A stretch of DNA of 64,000 nt from the NCBI RefSeq assembly GCF_000091305.1, contig NC_013929.1, positions 1,736,001 to 1,800,000 on the forward strand. The letters are read 5' to 3'. The position numbers and the translations under genes were made by a program. Of this stretch, positions 1 to 9,026 are shown in pieces; position 1 is the first letter of the stretch; the number at the start of each line of letters is the position of its first letter. Source of the DNA: Streptomyces scabiei 87.22. Lineage in GTDB: Bacteria; Actinomycetota; Actinomycetes; Streptomycetales; Streptomycetaceae. The notes under the pieces were generated by a model that saw nothing but the letters and a program-made list of their open reading frames with translations, had not been told where the DNA came from and searched no databases.

Positions 1-1
1 C

Positions 2-1453
2 CACATCCACAGCGTCTACAGCCACGACGCGAAGTACACGTTCTCCCAACTGGCCGCCGCGGGCGCGAAGTACGGCCTCGACTGGATGGTGTTCACCGAG
101 CACTCCAACTTCGGGCACGCCGACTTCGGCGCCGCGCTGGAGCACAAGGAGATCCTCCGGGCCCGCGCCGAGAACCCCCGGCAGCTGATCTTCCAGGGGC
201 TGGAGTGGTACATCCCGGCCGCCGAGCACTGCACGGTCTTCACGACCCCCGGGCGGCACGAGGTCGACCTCCTCACCGCCTTCGAGCGGGCCTACGACGG
301 CAAGCTGCTGAACTACACGGACGGTTCCGCGGGCGGCGCGGACACCGCCCGCAACGAGGCGCACGCGGTCAGGGCGATCAAGTGGCTTGCCGAGCAACGG
401 CGTTCGGGCTACGTCGACGATGTGCTGGTGCTCGCCAACCACCCGCTGCGCCTCGGCATCGACTCCCCGCACGAGCTGCGCAACTGGCGGGACGCGGCTC
501 CTGAGATCATGATCGGCATGGAGGGCGCGCCCGGCGCCCAGGGCGCCGCCCTCCCCGGCTGGCGGGGCGCGAACTCCGTCCGGGGCGAGTACGAGAACAA
601 GCCGTCGGCGCAGTCCTGGCCCGGCTACCCGGCGCAGGCGTTCCTCACCTACGGCGGTTTCGACTGGGCGACGGCGACGGTGGGCGGCCTGTGGGACGCC
701 ATGCTGGCCGAGGGCAGACTGTTCTCGGTCACCACCAACTCGGACGCCCACCGGATCGTCTTCGACACCTGGAAGAACGGCGACTGGCCGGCCGGGCAGA
801 ACTTCGACAACACCGGCAGACTGCCCGACCCGGTGGACACGGACACCCCGCAGCCCGGCAGCGACTTCTGGCCCGGCCAGTTCAGCCGCACCCATGTCGG
901 CGTCACCCGCTACGGCTACAGCGCGGTGACGAGGGGCCTGCGCGCGGGCCGCGTCTGGGTCGACCACGGCCATCTGCTCGACGGCCTCGACGTCCGTCTG
1001 AAGCGCGACCGCAGCCCCGGCCGGGGCGTCACCCTGGGCGGCCGACTGCGGGTCCGCAAGGGCGAGAAGCTCACCCTGGAGGTGACGGTGACGACCGCGT
1101 CCCGCCCCAACGCGCGGGGAATTCTGCCGCAGTTGGCCCACGTGGACGTCGTCCGGGGCGCGGTGCGCGGTCCGGTGAGCGACCGGGACTCCTGGAAGGC
1201 CCCCGCCACCAAGGTCGTCCACACGACGGAGGTGAGCGGCCGCAAGGGCACATACACCCTTCGTATCCCGGTCACGGCCGGGGACGAGTCCTTCTACGTC
1301 CGGCTGCGCGGCAGCGACGGCAAGCGGAACGGCGCGGGATATCTGGGAGCGTCCGTGGACCCGCACGGCCCGGTCCCGCACGAGCCGGGCAACGGCGACC
1401 CGTGGGAGGACACCTGGTTCTACTCGAACCCGGTCTTCGTGGACGTCCGTTGA
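2..1453 (+). CDS. PHP-domain metal-dependent phosphoesterase (5' partial)
   Basis: The reading frame is open from the first bases of the window, and the first visible residues (HIHSVYSHDA) are the HxH metal-binding motif of PHP-fold phosphoesterases, so the start and any signal peptide lie upstream. Later family landmarks are FTEHSNFGH, the NHPLRLG segment and NSDAHRI, which supplies further metal-ligand histidines. About 484 residues are visible. The last roughly 130 residues look like a beta-rich domain appended to the catalytic part. PHP proteins hydrolyse phosphoesters using a cluster of divalent metals; the substrate is unknown here. The gene ends before a hairpin shared with the convergent MaoC operon. 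The ATG at 86 is internal to the motif region and is not the true start. Confidence 0.75.
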   Translation, partial: HIHSVYSHDAKYTFSQLAAAGAKYGLDWMVFTEHSNFGHADFGAALEHKEILRARAENPRQLIFQGLEWYIPAAEHCTVFTTPGRHEVDLLTAFERAYDGKLLNYTDGSAGGADTARNEAHAVRAIKWLAEQRRSGYVDDVLVLANHPLRLGIDSPHELRNWRDAAPEIMIGMEGAPGAQGAALPGWRGANSVRGEYENKPSAQSWPGYPAQAFLTYGGFDWATATVGGLWDAMLAEGRLFSVTTNSDAHRIVFDTWKNGDWPAGQNFDNTGRLPDPVDTDTPQPGSDFWPGQFSRTHVGVTRYGYSAVTRGLRAGRVWVDHGHLLDGLDVRLKRDRSPGRGVTLGGRLRVRKGEKLTLEVTVTTASRPNARGILPQLAHVDVVRGAVRGPVSDRDSWKAPATKVVHTTEVSGRKGTYTLRIPVTAGDESFYVRLRGSDGKRNGAGYLGASVDPHGPVPHEPGNGDPWEDTWFYSNPVFVDVR

Positions 1454-1476
1454 GCATCGGGGCCTGACAGGTGTGC

Positions 1477-1517
1477 GGGGAGCCGCGGGACCGGCCCGAC
1501 GGTCCCGCGGGCTCCCC
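1477..1517. terminator. Bidirectional hairpin terminator
   Basis: An inverted repeat (GGGGAGCCGCGGGACCG, loop GCCCGA, then its complement with one bulged base) gives a stem of about 17 bp between the convergent PHP and MaoC genes. There is no U-tract, as is usual in Streptomyces. Confidence 0.7.
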
Positions 1518-1527
1518 ACCCGCACCC

Positions 1528-1983
1528 CTACGCGTAGAACCGGGACAGGCTCTGCAGCACGGCCGCCGGCTTCGGCGCGCCCTCGATCTCGATCGTGCCG
1601 TCGACCGTGATCTGCACGCCGCCCGGCACGTCCTCGACCAAGGCCAGCCTGCCCACCAGCCGGATCTTCGAGCCGACCTTCACCGGCGAGGGGAAACGCA
1701 CCTTGTTGAGGCCGTAGTTGACCTTCGTCGACACGCCCTCGACGTCCAGCAGCTCGGTGAACAGGGGGATGAACAGCGACAGGGTGAGGTAGCCGTGGGC
1801 GATCGGCGCGCCGAAGGGGCCCTCGGCCGCCTTCTCGGGGTCGACATGGATCCACTGGTGGTCCCCGGTCGCGTCGGCGAAGGTGTTGATGCGCTCCTGG
1901 GTGACCTCGATCCACTCGCTGGTGCCGAGGTCGCTGCCGGCGAGCTTCTTGAGTTCGTCGATGCCGTTCACGGTGATGCTCAT
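1528..1983 (-). CDS. MaoC-family (R)-specific enoyl-CoA hydratase
   Basis: This 151-residue single hot-dog-fold protein is the usual length for bacterial MaoC/PhaJ-like hydratases, which add water to trans-2-enoyl-CoA. The hydratase-2 signature is clear: ATGDHQWIHVDPEKA carries the catalytic Asp/His pair and is followed by FGAPIAHGYLTLSL. The ATG at 1983 lies 11 nt after the stop of the acyl-CoA ligase gene, so it is the last gene of the operon with ligase, amidohydrolase and SDR. In that context it probably hydrates a CoA-activated intermediate made by the ligase. The exact substrate cannot be read from the sequence. Confidence 0.88.
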   Translation of the reverse strand: MSITVNGIDELKKLAGSDLGTSEWIEVTQERINTFADATGDHQWIHVDPEKAAEGPFGAPIAHGYLTLSLFIPLFTELLDVEGVSTKVNYGLNKVRFPSPVKVGSKIRLVGRLALVEDVPGGVQITVDGTIEIEGAPKPAAVLQSLSRFYA

Positions 1984-1994
1984 ATGACGTTCCT

Positions 1995-3506
1995 TCACTG
2001 GGAGTCGGTGCCGTAGCGCTTGCGCACCCGGGCCTTGAGGAGCTTTCCGGAGGCGGTGCGCGGCAGTTCGTCCGCGATCACCACCGACTTCGGGATCTTG
2101 TACTTGGCGAGCCGCCCGGCCAGCGCGGCCAGGACCTCGTCGGCGTCCAGGACGCAGCCCTCGCGGGGCACGACCACGGCTCGCGGCACCTCGCCCCACT
2201 TGTCGTCGGGCACGCCGATGACCGCGCACTCGACGATGTCGGGGTGGGCGAGGAGCTGGTCCTCGATCTCGGCGGGGTAGATGTTCTCGCCCCCGGAGAT
2301 GATCATGTCCTTGATGCGGTCGACGATGAAGACGTAGCCGTCCTCGTCGATCCGGGCCGCGTCCCCGCTGCGGAACCAGCCGTCGGCGAAGACCGCGGCC
2401 GTCTCCTCGGGCAGCCCCCAGTAGCCGGGCATGACATGGGGGCCGCGGACCACGACCTCGCCGGGCTCGTCGACGTCGACGGGGGTCATGTCGGGGCGCA
2501 CGACCCGTACGTCGCTGAAGAAGTGCGGTACGCCCGCCGACCCCGCCTTGCTCACGGCGTGCTCGGCGTCCAGGAACAGCGTGCCGGGGGCCGCCTCCGT
2601 CATGCCGTAGCCCTGGAGGAAGGTGAGGCCGCGCTCCTGGAACCGGGCGATGAGCGGGGTCGGCACCGGGGAGCCGCCGCAGGAGAGCATCCTGAGCGAG
2701 GACAGGTCGGCCTCCGCCCAGCGCGGGTGCCGGGCGATCTGGTCGAACATGGTGGGCACGCCGAACATGAACGTGATCCGGTGGCGTTCGATCAGGTCGA
2801 AGGTGGCGTCCGGGACGAAGGACTCGACCAGGACACAGGTACCGCCCTTGAGCAGGACGGGCAGGGTGAGCATGTTCAGCCCGGCCGTGTGGAACAACGG
2901 GGCGGAGACCAGGGCACGTTCGTCGGTGATGACGTCCTGGTCGACGAGCACGTTGACGGCGTTCCAGATGATGTTGCCATGGGTGAGCATGGCGCCCTTG
3001 GGACGGCCGGTCGTCCCCGAGGTGTACATGATGATGCAGGTGTCGTCGGCGGTGACCGGCTGGTCGATCGGCTCGGTCTCGGCCCCGGCCAGCAGCGCCT
3101 CGTACTCCGCGCCGATCTCGAGATACGTCCGTACGTCGGTGCCGTCGCCCGGCAGTCCCGCGACGAGCCCGGTGAACCCGGGCGCGTACACGAGGGCCTT
3201 GGCCCCGGAGTCCGAGAGCTGGTAGGCGATCTCGGGGCCCGCGAGGCGGGTGTTGAGCGGGACGAAGACCGCGCCGAGGGTGCCGGCGGCGAACAGCGTC
3301 TCCAGGTACGAGGGGTGGTTGGGCCCCAGGTAGGCGACCCGGTCGCCGCGGCGGACGCCGGCGGCGCGCAGGGCGTGGGCGAGCCGTGTGGTGCGCTCGT
3401 GGAGTTCCCCGTAGGTGATGCTCGTGTCGCCGTGGATCAGCGCGATGCGCTGCGGCGTCTTGCGGGCCCGGCGGGCCGGCCACGACCCCAGTCCCTCATT
3501 GCGCAT
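1995..3506 (-). CDS. AMP-forming acyl-CoA ligase (fatty/aryl acid type)
   Basis: This 503-residue member of the ANL superfamily activates a carboxylic acid through an acyl-adenylate and transfers it to CoA. The motifs are complete: the phosphate loop YTSGTTGRPKGAMLTHG (about 165-182), GYGMTEA, the hinge region DGWFRSGD followed by DRIKDMIISGGENIYPAEIE, and the C-terminal catalytic lysine in SGKLLKARVRKRYG. The start is the ATG at 3506. It lies between MaoC (11 nt downstream) and the amidohydrolase (76 nt upstream) on the same strand. A degradation operon for a fatty, alicyclic or aromatic acid fits; FadD3-like or cyclohexanecarboxylate ligases are possible relatives. Confidence 0.9.
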   Translation of the reverse strand: MRNEGLGSWPARRARKTPQRIALIHGDTSITYGELHERTTRLAHALRAAGVRRGDRVAYLGPNHPSYLETLFAAGTLGAVFVPLNTRLAGPEIAYQLSDSGAKALVYAPGFTGLVAGLPGDGTDVRTYLEIGAEYEALLAGAETEPIDQPVTADDTCIIMYTSGTTGRPKGAMLTHGNIIWNAVNVLVDQDVITDERALVSAPLFHTAGLNMLTLPVLLKGGTCVLVESFVPDATFDLIERHRITFMFGVPTMFDQIARHPRWAEADLSSLRMLSCGGSPVPTPLIARFQERGLTFLQGYGMTEAAPGTLFLDAEHAVSKAGSAGVPHFFSDVRVVRPDMTPVDVDEPGEVVVRGPHVMPGYWGLPEETAAVFADGWFRSGDAARIDEDGYVFIVDRIKDMIISGGENIYPAEIEDQLLAHPDIVECAVIGVPDDKWGEVPRAVVVPREGCVLDADEVLAALAGRLAKYKIPKSVVIADELPRTASGKLLKARVRKRYGTDSQ

Positions 3507-3582
3507 GTCTGTTCCCCTGTCCGTCCTTGCACATGGGGGTGTCCCTCACGGTCTCGTCATGGCTTCGTCGTGACGGCCACGG

Positions 3583-4470
3583 TCATGGCTTCGTCAGTCC
3601 GAGCAGCCGGGCGGCGTTCTCCTTCAGGATCTTCGGCCTGACCTCGTCCTTGATCGGCAGCTTCTCGAAGTCCGCGAGCCAGCGGTCGGGGGTGAGGACG
3701 GGGTAGTCGGAGCCGAAGAGGACCTTGTCCTTGAGCAGGGTGTTCGCGTACTGCACGAGCTGCGGCGGGAAGTACTTCGGCGACCAGCCGGACAGGTCGA
3801 TGTGCACACCCGGCTTGTGCGTGGCCACCGCCAGCGCCTCGTCCTGCCAGGGGAAGGACGGGTGCGCCAGGATGATCTTGAGGTGCGGGAAGTCGGCGGC
3901 CACGTCGTCGACGTGCAGCGGGTTGGAGTACTTCAGGCGGATGCCGCCGCCGCCCGGGACCCCGGCCCCGATGCCCGTCTGGCCGGTGTGGAAGAGGGCG
4001 ATCGTGCCCGTCTCCTCGATGACCTCGTACAGGTCGTACGCCACCGAGCGGTCGTTCGGGAAGAAGCCCTGGATGCTGGGGTGGAACTTGAAGCCCTTGA
4101 CCCCGTACTCCTCGACCAGCCGGCGGGCCCGCTTCACGCCCGCCCTGCCCCGGAAGGGGTCGATGGAGGCGAAGGGGATGAGCACGTCCGCGTTGGCGGC
4201 GGCCGCCTCGGCGACCTCCTCGTTGGGGACGGGCTCGGTGCCGGTCGCGGACTCGGCGTCCACCGTGAAGATCACGGCGGCCATCTTCCGCTCGCGGTAG
4301 TAGGCGGCCGTCTCCTCCAGGGTGGGCTTCCGCTTGCCCTCGACCTTGAAGTAGGCGGAGGAGGCGTCGTGGAGGTCGTCGGCCAGGGAGGCGTTGCCCT
4401 TGGAGGACACCTCGGCGTGGGTGTGGACGTCGATCGCGACGAGGTCCTCGACGTTCATGGCCTGGCTCAT
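3583..4470 (-). CDS. Amidohydrolase-2 family metal-dependent hydrolase/decarboxylase
   Basis: This 295-residue TIM-barrel protein of the amidohydrolase-2 (ACMSD-like) family has the N-terminal HxH motif in AIDVHTHAEV, the KGFKFHPS strand-4 motif, FHTGQTG, LAHPSFPWQDEA and the strand-8 aspartate in FGSDYP. Such proteins catalyse non-oxidative decarboxylation or hydrolysis of CoA-pathway and aromatic intermediates. Its ATG at 4470 shares one base with the stop of the upstream SDR gene (TGATG), a sign of translational coupling. It belongs to the SDR-amidohydrolase-ligase-MaoC operon. Confidence 0.88.
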   Translation of the reverse strand: MSQAMNVEDLVAIDVHTHAEVSSKGNASLADDLHDASSAYFKVEGKRKPTLEETAAYYRERKMAAVIFTVDAESATGTEPVPNEEVAEAAAANADVLIPFASIDPFRGRAGVKRARRLVEEYGVKGFKFHPSIQGFFPNDRSVAYDLYEVIEETGTIALFHTGQTGIGAGVPGGGGIRLKYSNPLHVDDVAADFPHLKIILAHPSFPWQDEALAVATHKPGVHIDLSGWSPKYFPPQLVQYANTLLKDKVLFGSDYPVLTPDRWLADFEKLPIKDEVRPKILKENAARLLGLTKP

Positions 4471-5387
4471 CACGCCTCCGGGATCTTCGGGGCGGGGATG
4501 CCCACCGTCTGCGGCTCGGCGCCCAGCGAGGTCGGCCAGACGTCGGCGAGGGCCTCGGGGGTCCAGCCGCCGTTCGCGTACGCCGCCTTGATCTCCTGCG
4601 GATGTGACCAGAGTGCCACCTTGTCGCCGCCGATGCCGATGGCCTGGCCGGTGACCCCGCGCGCCGCCTCGGAGGCGAGGAAGGGGACGAGGGCCGCGCA
4701 GTCCTCGGGGGTGCCGAAGCCCTCGCCCTTGCGCAGGAAGTCCGGGAACGGCGTGCCCTCGCGCAGGGCCTCGACGTACGGAGCGAAGACCGGGATGGTC
4801 TCGGTCATCGCGGTGGCGGCGACCGGGACGATCGCGTTGACCGTGATGTTCGCGCGGCCCAGCTCCATCGCCCAGGTGCGGGCGAAGGCCGCGATGCCGG
4901 CCTTGGCGGCGGCGTAGTTCGTCTGGCCGAAGTTGCCGCGCTGTCCCGCCGGGGAGCCGACGAGGATCAGGGAACCGCCCTCGCCCTGCTCGCGCATGCG
5001 GATCGCCGCGGCGCGGGCGCAGGTGAAGGTGCCCTTGAGGTGGGTGGTGATCACCGCGTCGAAGTCGTCGTCGGACATCTTCCACAGCACCTTGTCGCGC
5101 AGGATGCCCGCGTTGGTGACCAGGATGTCCAGCCGTCCGAACTCCTCCACCGCGCGGCCCACCAGCCGGTCGGCCGCCTCGGTCGTGCCGACCGGGACCA
5201 CCTCGGCCACGGCCCTGCCGCCCGCCTCGGTGACGGACTTCACGGCCGCCTCGGCCACGGCCTCGTCGATGTCGTTGACGACGACGGAGGCGCCGGCGGC
5301 GGCGAGGGCCTGTGCGTAGGCCAGTCCGAGGCCACGGCCACTGCCCGTGACGACGGCGACCTTGCCGGTGAGATCGATGCTGGGCAC
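4470..5387 (-). CDS. Short-chain dehydrogenase/reductase (3-hydroxyacyl-CoA/alcohol type)
   Basis: This SDR has a glycine-rich NAD(P) motif TGSGRGLGLAYA near residue 15, an NAG motif (VTNAGILRD), a catalytic serine in LVGSPAGQRG and the catalytic YAAAK. A GTG start at 5387 is preferred over longer options because AAGGGA lies 7 nt upstream and the protein then begins MPSIDLTGKVAVVTG, giving 305 residues. A C-terminal extension of about 50 residues beyond the core fold resembles the larger MFE-2-like dehydrogenases. It is the first gene of the minus-strand operon and faces the MarR gene across a short shared promoter region. Confidence 0.88.
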   Translation of the reverse strand: MPSIDLTGKVAVVTGSGRGLGLAYAQALAAAGASVVVNDIDEAVAEAAVKSVTEAGGRAVAEVVPVGTTEAADRLVGRAVEEFGRLDILVTNAGILRDKVLWKMSDDDFDAVITTHLKGTFTCARAAAIRMREQGEGGSLILVGSPAGQRGNFGQTNYAAAKAGIAAFARTWAMELGRANITVNAIVPVAATAMTETIPVFAPYVEALREGTPFPDFLRKGEGFGTPEDCAALVPFLASEAARGVTGQAIGIGGDKVALWSHPQEIKAAYANGGWTPEALADVWPTSLGAEPQTVGIPAPKIPEA

Positions 5388-5455
5388 GAGGGGTCCCTTC
5401 GGGTGGGGGTACGACGACGGGCGCCGGAGAGGCGCCGACTGCGACTGTGGGATCG

Positions 5456-5493
5456 AAGTTAAGAGCAATAGTTGTTGACGTCAATAGTTGTTG
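5456..5493 (-). promoter_or_regulatory. SDR-operon promoter with 12-bp direct repeats
   Basis: On the minus strand, TTGACG (5479-5484) and TAACTT (5456-5461) are separated by exactly 17 bp and point at the SDR gene. Two perfect direct repeats CAATAGTTGTTG (5466-5477 and 5482-5493, 16-bp period) overlap these boxes, and TTGACGTCAA (5475-5484) is a 10-bp palindrome. This is a likely operator for the divergent MarR or the neighbouring IclR protein. Confidence 0.65.
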
Positions 5494-5511
5494 TTCCCCG
5501 GGCGTTGCGTC

Positions 5512-6048
5512 ATGCTGGGGCGGTACGCAGGCTCGCCCCCGCCCGGGGCCTCGACCAGGGAGCACGCCATCGCCCGCCAGCAGACGCAGAACTCCGCCCC
5601 GATCGACGAGCGCGAGCCCTGGATGCGCGGCCTGCACGCCGACACGGGCTATCTGCTCTACCGCCTGGGGATGCGCTCCGGGCAGCTGTTCAACTCCTCC
5701 CTCCAGGAGTCGGGACTGCGGTTGCGGCACTACGCGCTGCTGCGCTTCCTGGCCACGGCCCCGGGAGCGCTCCAGCGCGAGCTGAGCGCGTCGCTCGGCT
5801 ACGACCCGAGCGCGATCGTCGGTCTCGTGGACGACCTGGAGAAGCTGGGCTTCGCCGAGCGGCGCCCCTCCCCCGACGACCGCCGCAGCCGGATCGTCGT
5901 CCTGACCGAGAACGGCCGGTCCTTCCTCCGCGACACCGACGAGGCCGGACAGCGCGTCACGAACGACCTGCTGGACCCCCTCGACGCCGACGAGCGTGAG
6001 ACCCTCCACGTGCTGCTGCAGAAGGTCGCCGAGGCCGGACTGGGGTGA
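5512..6048 (+). CDS. MarR-family transcriptional regulator
   Basis: The core from about residue 40 (MRGLHADTGYLLYRLGMRSG) is a typical MarR winged-helix protein, with recognition region RELSASLGYDPSAIVGLVDD and wing KLGFAERRPSPDDRRSRIV. The ATG at 5512 gives 178 residues; TTG at 5488 and ATG at 5623 are alternatives. The first 30-40 residues are poorly conserved in appearance, so a later start is possible. The gene diverges from the SDR operon and is followed 4 nt later by an IclR gene. The pair probably senses the operon's acid or CoA substrate. Confidence 0.85.
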   Translation: MLGRYAGSPPPGASTREHAIARQQTQNSAPIDEREPWMRGLHADTGYLLYRLGMRSGQLFNSSLQESGLRLRHYALLRFLATAPGALQRELSASLGYDPSAIVGLVDDLEKLGFAERRPSPDDRRSRIVVLTENGRSFLRDTDEAGQRVTNDLLDPLDADERETLHVLLQKVAEAGLG

Positions 6049-6052
6049 CGCC

Positions 6053-6934
6053 ATGCCGATGACCTCCGACGCGCTCCCGTGGCCGGGACCGGTGTCGCGG
6101 CAGCCCTCGCCGCCGGGGGCCGCGCCCGGGCCGGCCGCGGGAGCCGCCCGCTCCGCGCCGGACCGGCTGCTCGCCGTCCTGGCCGCCTTCGACCACGAGC
6201 ACCCGGCCCTCACGCTGAGCGACATCGGCCGCCGGGCCGGGCTGTCCCTGACCACGGCCCACCGGCTGGTCGGCGCGCTCACCGAGTGGGGCGCGCTGGA
6301 GCGGGACCCGTCCGGGACCTACCACGTCGGCCTGCGGCTGTGGGAGCTGGCGGCACTCGCCCCGCGCGGGCTCGCGCTGCGCCAGATCGCGCTGCCGTAC
6401 CTGGAGGACCTGTACGAGGCCACGCACGAGAACGTGCAGCTCGCGGTGCGCGACGGCGACGAGGTCGTCTACATCGAGTGGCTCTCCGGGCGTTCGGCCG
6501 TCGGCGTCCACATCCGGGTCGGCGCCCGCTGGCCGCTGCACGCCACCGGAGTGGGGCTGGCACTCCTCGCCCACGTCGACACCGGCGCCCAGGAGACCTA
6601 CTGCCAGGGGCCGTTGGCCTCCTTCACGCCCTACACCCTCACCGACGCGACCCGGTTGCGGCGGGTGCTGGCCGAAGTCCGCCGTACGGGGGTGGCCGTG
6701 AGCAGCCGTCAGGTCACCGAGGACGCGCTGTCGGTGGCCGCGCCGGTGCGCGGGCCGGGCGGCTCGGTCGTCGCGGCCGTGTCGGTGGTGGTACCGCAGG
6801 CGGGCGCCCAGGTGCCCGTGCTGTCACCGGCGGTCCGGGTGGCGGCCCGCGGGATCTCCCGCGCCCTGGGCTGGCAGCCGGACGAACCGCGCAGGGGGTC
6901 GCTGATCCCGGGCCGGGGCGCGCCCTCCCCATGA
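6053..6934 (+). CDS. IclR-family transcriptional regulator
   Basis: This 293-residue protein has an N-terminal winged helix (TLSDIGRRAGLSLTTAHRLVGAL, listed in two parts: wing-helix start near residue 52 and recognition helix SLTTAHRLVG) and a C-terminal IclR effector domain that includes VHIRVGARWPLHATGVGLA and ISRALG. The ATG at 6053 lies 4 nt after the MarR stop, indicating a bicistronic regulator unit. The proline/alanine-rich N-terminus before the HTH is unlikely to be structured. IclR proteins commonly control acid-catabolism operons such as the divergent one. Confidence 0.9.
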   Translation: MPMTSDALPWPGPVSRQPSPPGAAPGPAAGAARSAPDRLLAVLAAFDHEHPALTLSDIGRRAGLSLTTAHRLVGALTEWGALERDPSGTYHVGLRLWELAALAPRGLALRQIALPYLEDLYEATHENVQLAVRDGDEVVYIEWLSGRSAVGVHIRVGARWPLHATGVGLALLAHVDTGAQETYCQGPLASFTPYTLTDATRLRRVLAEVRRTGVAVSSRQVTEDALSVAAPVRGPGGSVVAAVSVVVPQAGAQVPVLSPAVRVAARGISRALGWQPDEPRRGSLIPGRGAPSP

Positions 6935-6935
6935 C

Positions 6936-6966
6936 GTCCGCCCCGTCGCCGGGCGACGGGGCGGAC
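6936..6966. terminator. Bidirectional hairpin terminator
   Basis: A perfect 13-bp stem (GTCCGCCCCGTCG, loop CCGGG) lies between the convergent IclR and serine-hydrolase genes. Confidence 0.75.
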
Positions 6967-6992
6967 GAGACCCTGCGGGCGGGCCGTACGGA

Positions 6993-8090
6993 TCAGCCCG
7001 CCAGGCCCTCGTAGACGGCCGCGAGCATCATGAAGGCACGGTCGTCGGTGAGACCCTCGTCGATCATCTGGTTCATCACGTAGGCCACGGACATCCGGGC
7101 GTCGAAGTCGACCAGGACGATCGAGCCGCCCCAGCCGGCCCAGAAGCAGGTGCGGGGGTTGGGCAGCTGGCCGCCGTTCAGGCCGTAGCCCATGCCGTAG
7201 CGCATGGGGACGCCGAAGACGTTGTCCGTGCCGTCGAACTGTTCCTCCAGGGCCCGTTCGGCCCCCTTCTCCGACAGCAGCCGGACCCCGCGCGCCGTCC
7301 CGCCGCAGGCCAGGAGCGACTGCACGGCGGCGACCGAGCGGGCGTTGCCGTGGCCGTTCGCCGCCGGGATCTCGGCGCGGCGCCAGGCCGTGGCGTTGGC
7401 GGCGTCCGCCGGGACGGCCGGGTTGGGCGGCGGGCCGCTCGAGGGCGGGGAGGAGGGCGGCGGGATGATCGGCGCCACCCGGTGGTCGTGCTCGGCGGCG
7501 AGCCCTATGTGGAAGTCGGCTCCCAGCGGGCCCGTGACCTCCTCGGCGAGGAAGGTGCCCAGGCTGCGGCCGGTGACCCGGCGGACGATCTCCCCGAGCA
7601 GATACCCCTGGGTGACGGCGTGGTAGCCGGCCTGGGTGCCGGGCTCCCAGGCCGGCGCCTGCGCGGCGAGCCGCGAGGTGACGGTCGGCCAGTCGTAGAG
7701 GTCCTCCAGCGTGGTGGGGGCCTCGAAGCGGGGCAGGCCGGCCGTGTGCGCGAGCACATGACTGACGCGTACGTGCTCCTTGCCCGCCGCCGCGAACTCG
7801 GGCCAGTACTCCGCCACCGGCGCGTCCAGGTCCAGAGCGCCCCGGTCGGCGAGCATCAGCACGCACAGGGCGGTCATCGTCTTGGTGGTGGACCACACGT
7901 GCGTGATCGTGTCCCGCTCCCACGGGGTCGTGCGCGCCGCGTCGGCGTACCCGCCCCAGAGGTCGACCACCGGCTCTCCGTCCACGTACACGGCGACCGA
8001 CGCGCCGACGTCCTTGTCGTCCAACGAGGCGGAGAGCGCCTGCCGCACCGCGGCGAACCGGTCCGTGCACGTACCGTGAGTCTTGGCCAT
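6993..8090 (-). CDS. Serine hydrolase of the beta-lactamase/esterase class C family
   Basis: This 365-residue cytoplasmic protein belongs to the class C beta-lactamase/EstB family. The nucleophile motif SxxK is visible in VWSTTKTMTALCVL and the Tyr motif in AGYHAVTQGYLLG. A Gly-rich strand GWGGSIVLVD resembles the third (HTG/KTG-like) element. No signal peptide is seen, so an esterase or peptidase role is more likely than antibiotic resistance. A proline-rich loop (IIPPPSSPPSSGPPP) is unusual. The ATG at 8090 is used. The gene lies downstream of the ABC transporter genes on the same strand, 77 nt away. Confidence 0.85.
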   Translation of the reverse strand: MAKTHGTCTDRFAAVRQALSASLDDKDVGASVAVYVDGEPVVDLWGGYADAARTTPWERDTITHVWSTTKTMTALCVLMLADRGALDLDAPVAEYWPEFAAAGKEHVRVSHVLAHTAGLPRFEAPTTLEDLYDWPTVTSRLAAQAPAWEPGTQAGYHAVTQGYLLGEIVRRVTGRSLGTFLAEEVTGPLGADFHIGLAAEHDHRVAPIIPPPSSPPSSGPPPNPAVPADAANATAWRRAEIPAANGHGNARSVAAVQSLLACGGTARGVRLLSEKGAERALEEQFDGTDNVFGVPMRYGMGYGLNGGQLPNPRTCFWAGWGGSIVLVDFDARMSVAYVMNQMIDEGLTDDRAFMMLAAVYEGLAG

Positions 8091-8167
8091 GAGGGGCAAG
8101 GTAACGCGGGGCCCCCGGGCCGAGCCATCGATTAAACGCGGCGGCCGGCAGGGGCACCGGCCGTCGC

Positions 8168-9025
8168 TCAGCCGTGGCCGTCGATGCGCCTCAGGAACGC
8201 GCGCGTGCGCTGGTGTTCGGGGTCCGTCATGAGCTTCTCGGGGGTCCCCTCCTCCAGGATCACTCCGTTGTCGAACATGACGAGCCGGTCCGCGGCGGAC
8301 CGCGCGAACCCCATCTCGTGGGTGACGACGATCATCGTCAGGCCGTCCTCGACCAGCTCCTTCATCACGGTGACGACCTCGCCGACCATCTCCGGGTCGA
8401 GCGCGCTGGTGGGTTCGTCGAACAGCATCAGCTCCGGCTTCATCGCGAGGGCGCGGGCGATGGCGACCCGCTGCTGCTGGCCTCCGGACAGGACGGACGG
8501 CCGCGAGGACGCCTTGTGCGCGAGGCCGACCCTGGCCAGCAGGGCGTGCGCCCGCTCCCTCGCCTCGTCCTTCGGCACACCGAGGACCTTCGTCGGGGCT
8601 ACGGCCACGTTCTCCAGGGCCGTGAGGTGGGGGAAGAGGTTGAAGCGCTGGAAGACGAAGCCGATGGTGCGCCGGCGTTCGGCGATCGTCCTCGGCCGCT
8701 CCTCCACCAGGCGGTCCCGGCCGTCCTTGTACCCGACCCGGCGCCCCTGGACGAGGATCTCTCCCGCGTCGATGCTCTCCAGATGGTTGAGGCACCGCAG
8801 GAACGTGGTCTTCCCCGAGCCCGACGGCCCGACGACCACCACCACCTCGCGGGCCCGGACGTCCATGGACACACCGTCGAGCACCCGTGTGTCGCCGAAC
8901 GCCTTGACCACCCCGCGCGCCGACAGCACCGCCGACGGATCCGCGGGGCCGGTCGGGCAGTTGCGGATCGGTGCGACACGGTCGTGCGGTTCGTTCACCC
9001 CTGTCGCCCTCGCGATCGGTTCCAC
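8168..9025 (-). CDS. Polar amino-acid ABC transporter, ATP-binding protein
   Basis: This GlnQ-type ATPase (285 aa) has Walker [17 protein letters not shown]-loop [11 protein letters not shown], signature [16 protein letters not shown], Walker [16 protein letters not shown] and the H-loop VVTHEMGFA. It powers uptake by the permease and binding protein encoded immediately upstream. The GTG at 9025 is one base beyond the permease stop. The N-terminal 30 residues precede the ABC core and could be trimmed by a later start. Confidence 0.93.
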   Translation of the reverse strand: MEPIARATGVNEPHDRVAPIRNCPTGPADPSAVLSARGVVKAFGDTRVLDGVSMDVRAREVVVVVGPSGSGKTTFLRCLNHLESIDAGEILVQGRRVGYKDGRDRLVEERPRTIAERRRTIGFVFQRFNLFPHLTALENVAVAPTKVLGVPKDEARERAHALLARVGLAHKASSRPSVLSGGQQQRVAIARALAMKPELMLFDEPTSALDPEMVGEVVTVMKELVEDGLTMIVVTHEMGFARSAADRLVMFDNGVILEEGTPEKLMTDPEHQRTRAFLRRIDGHG

Positions 9026-9026
9026 G

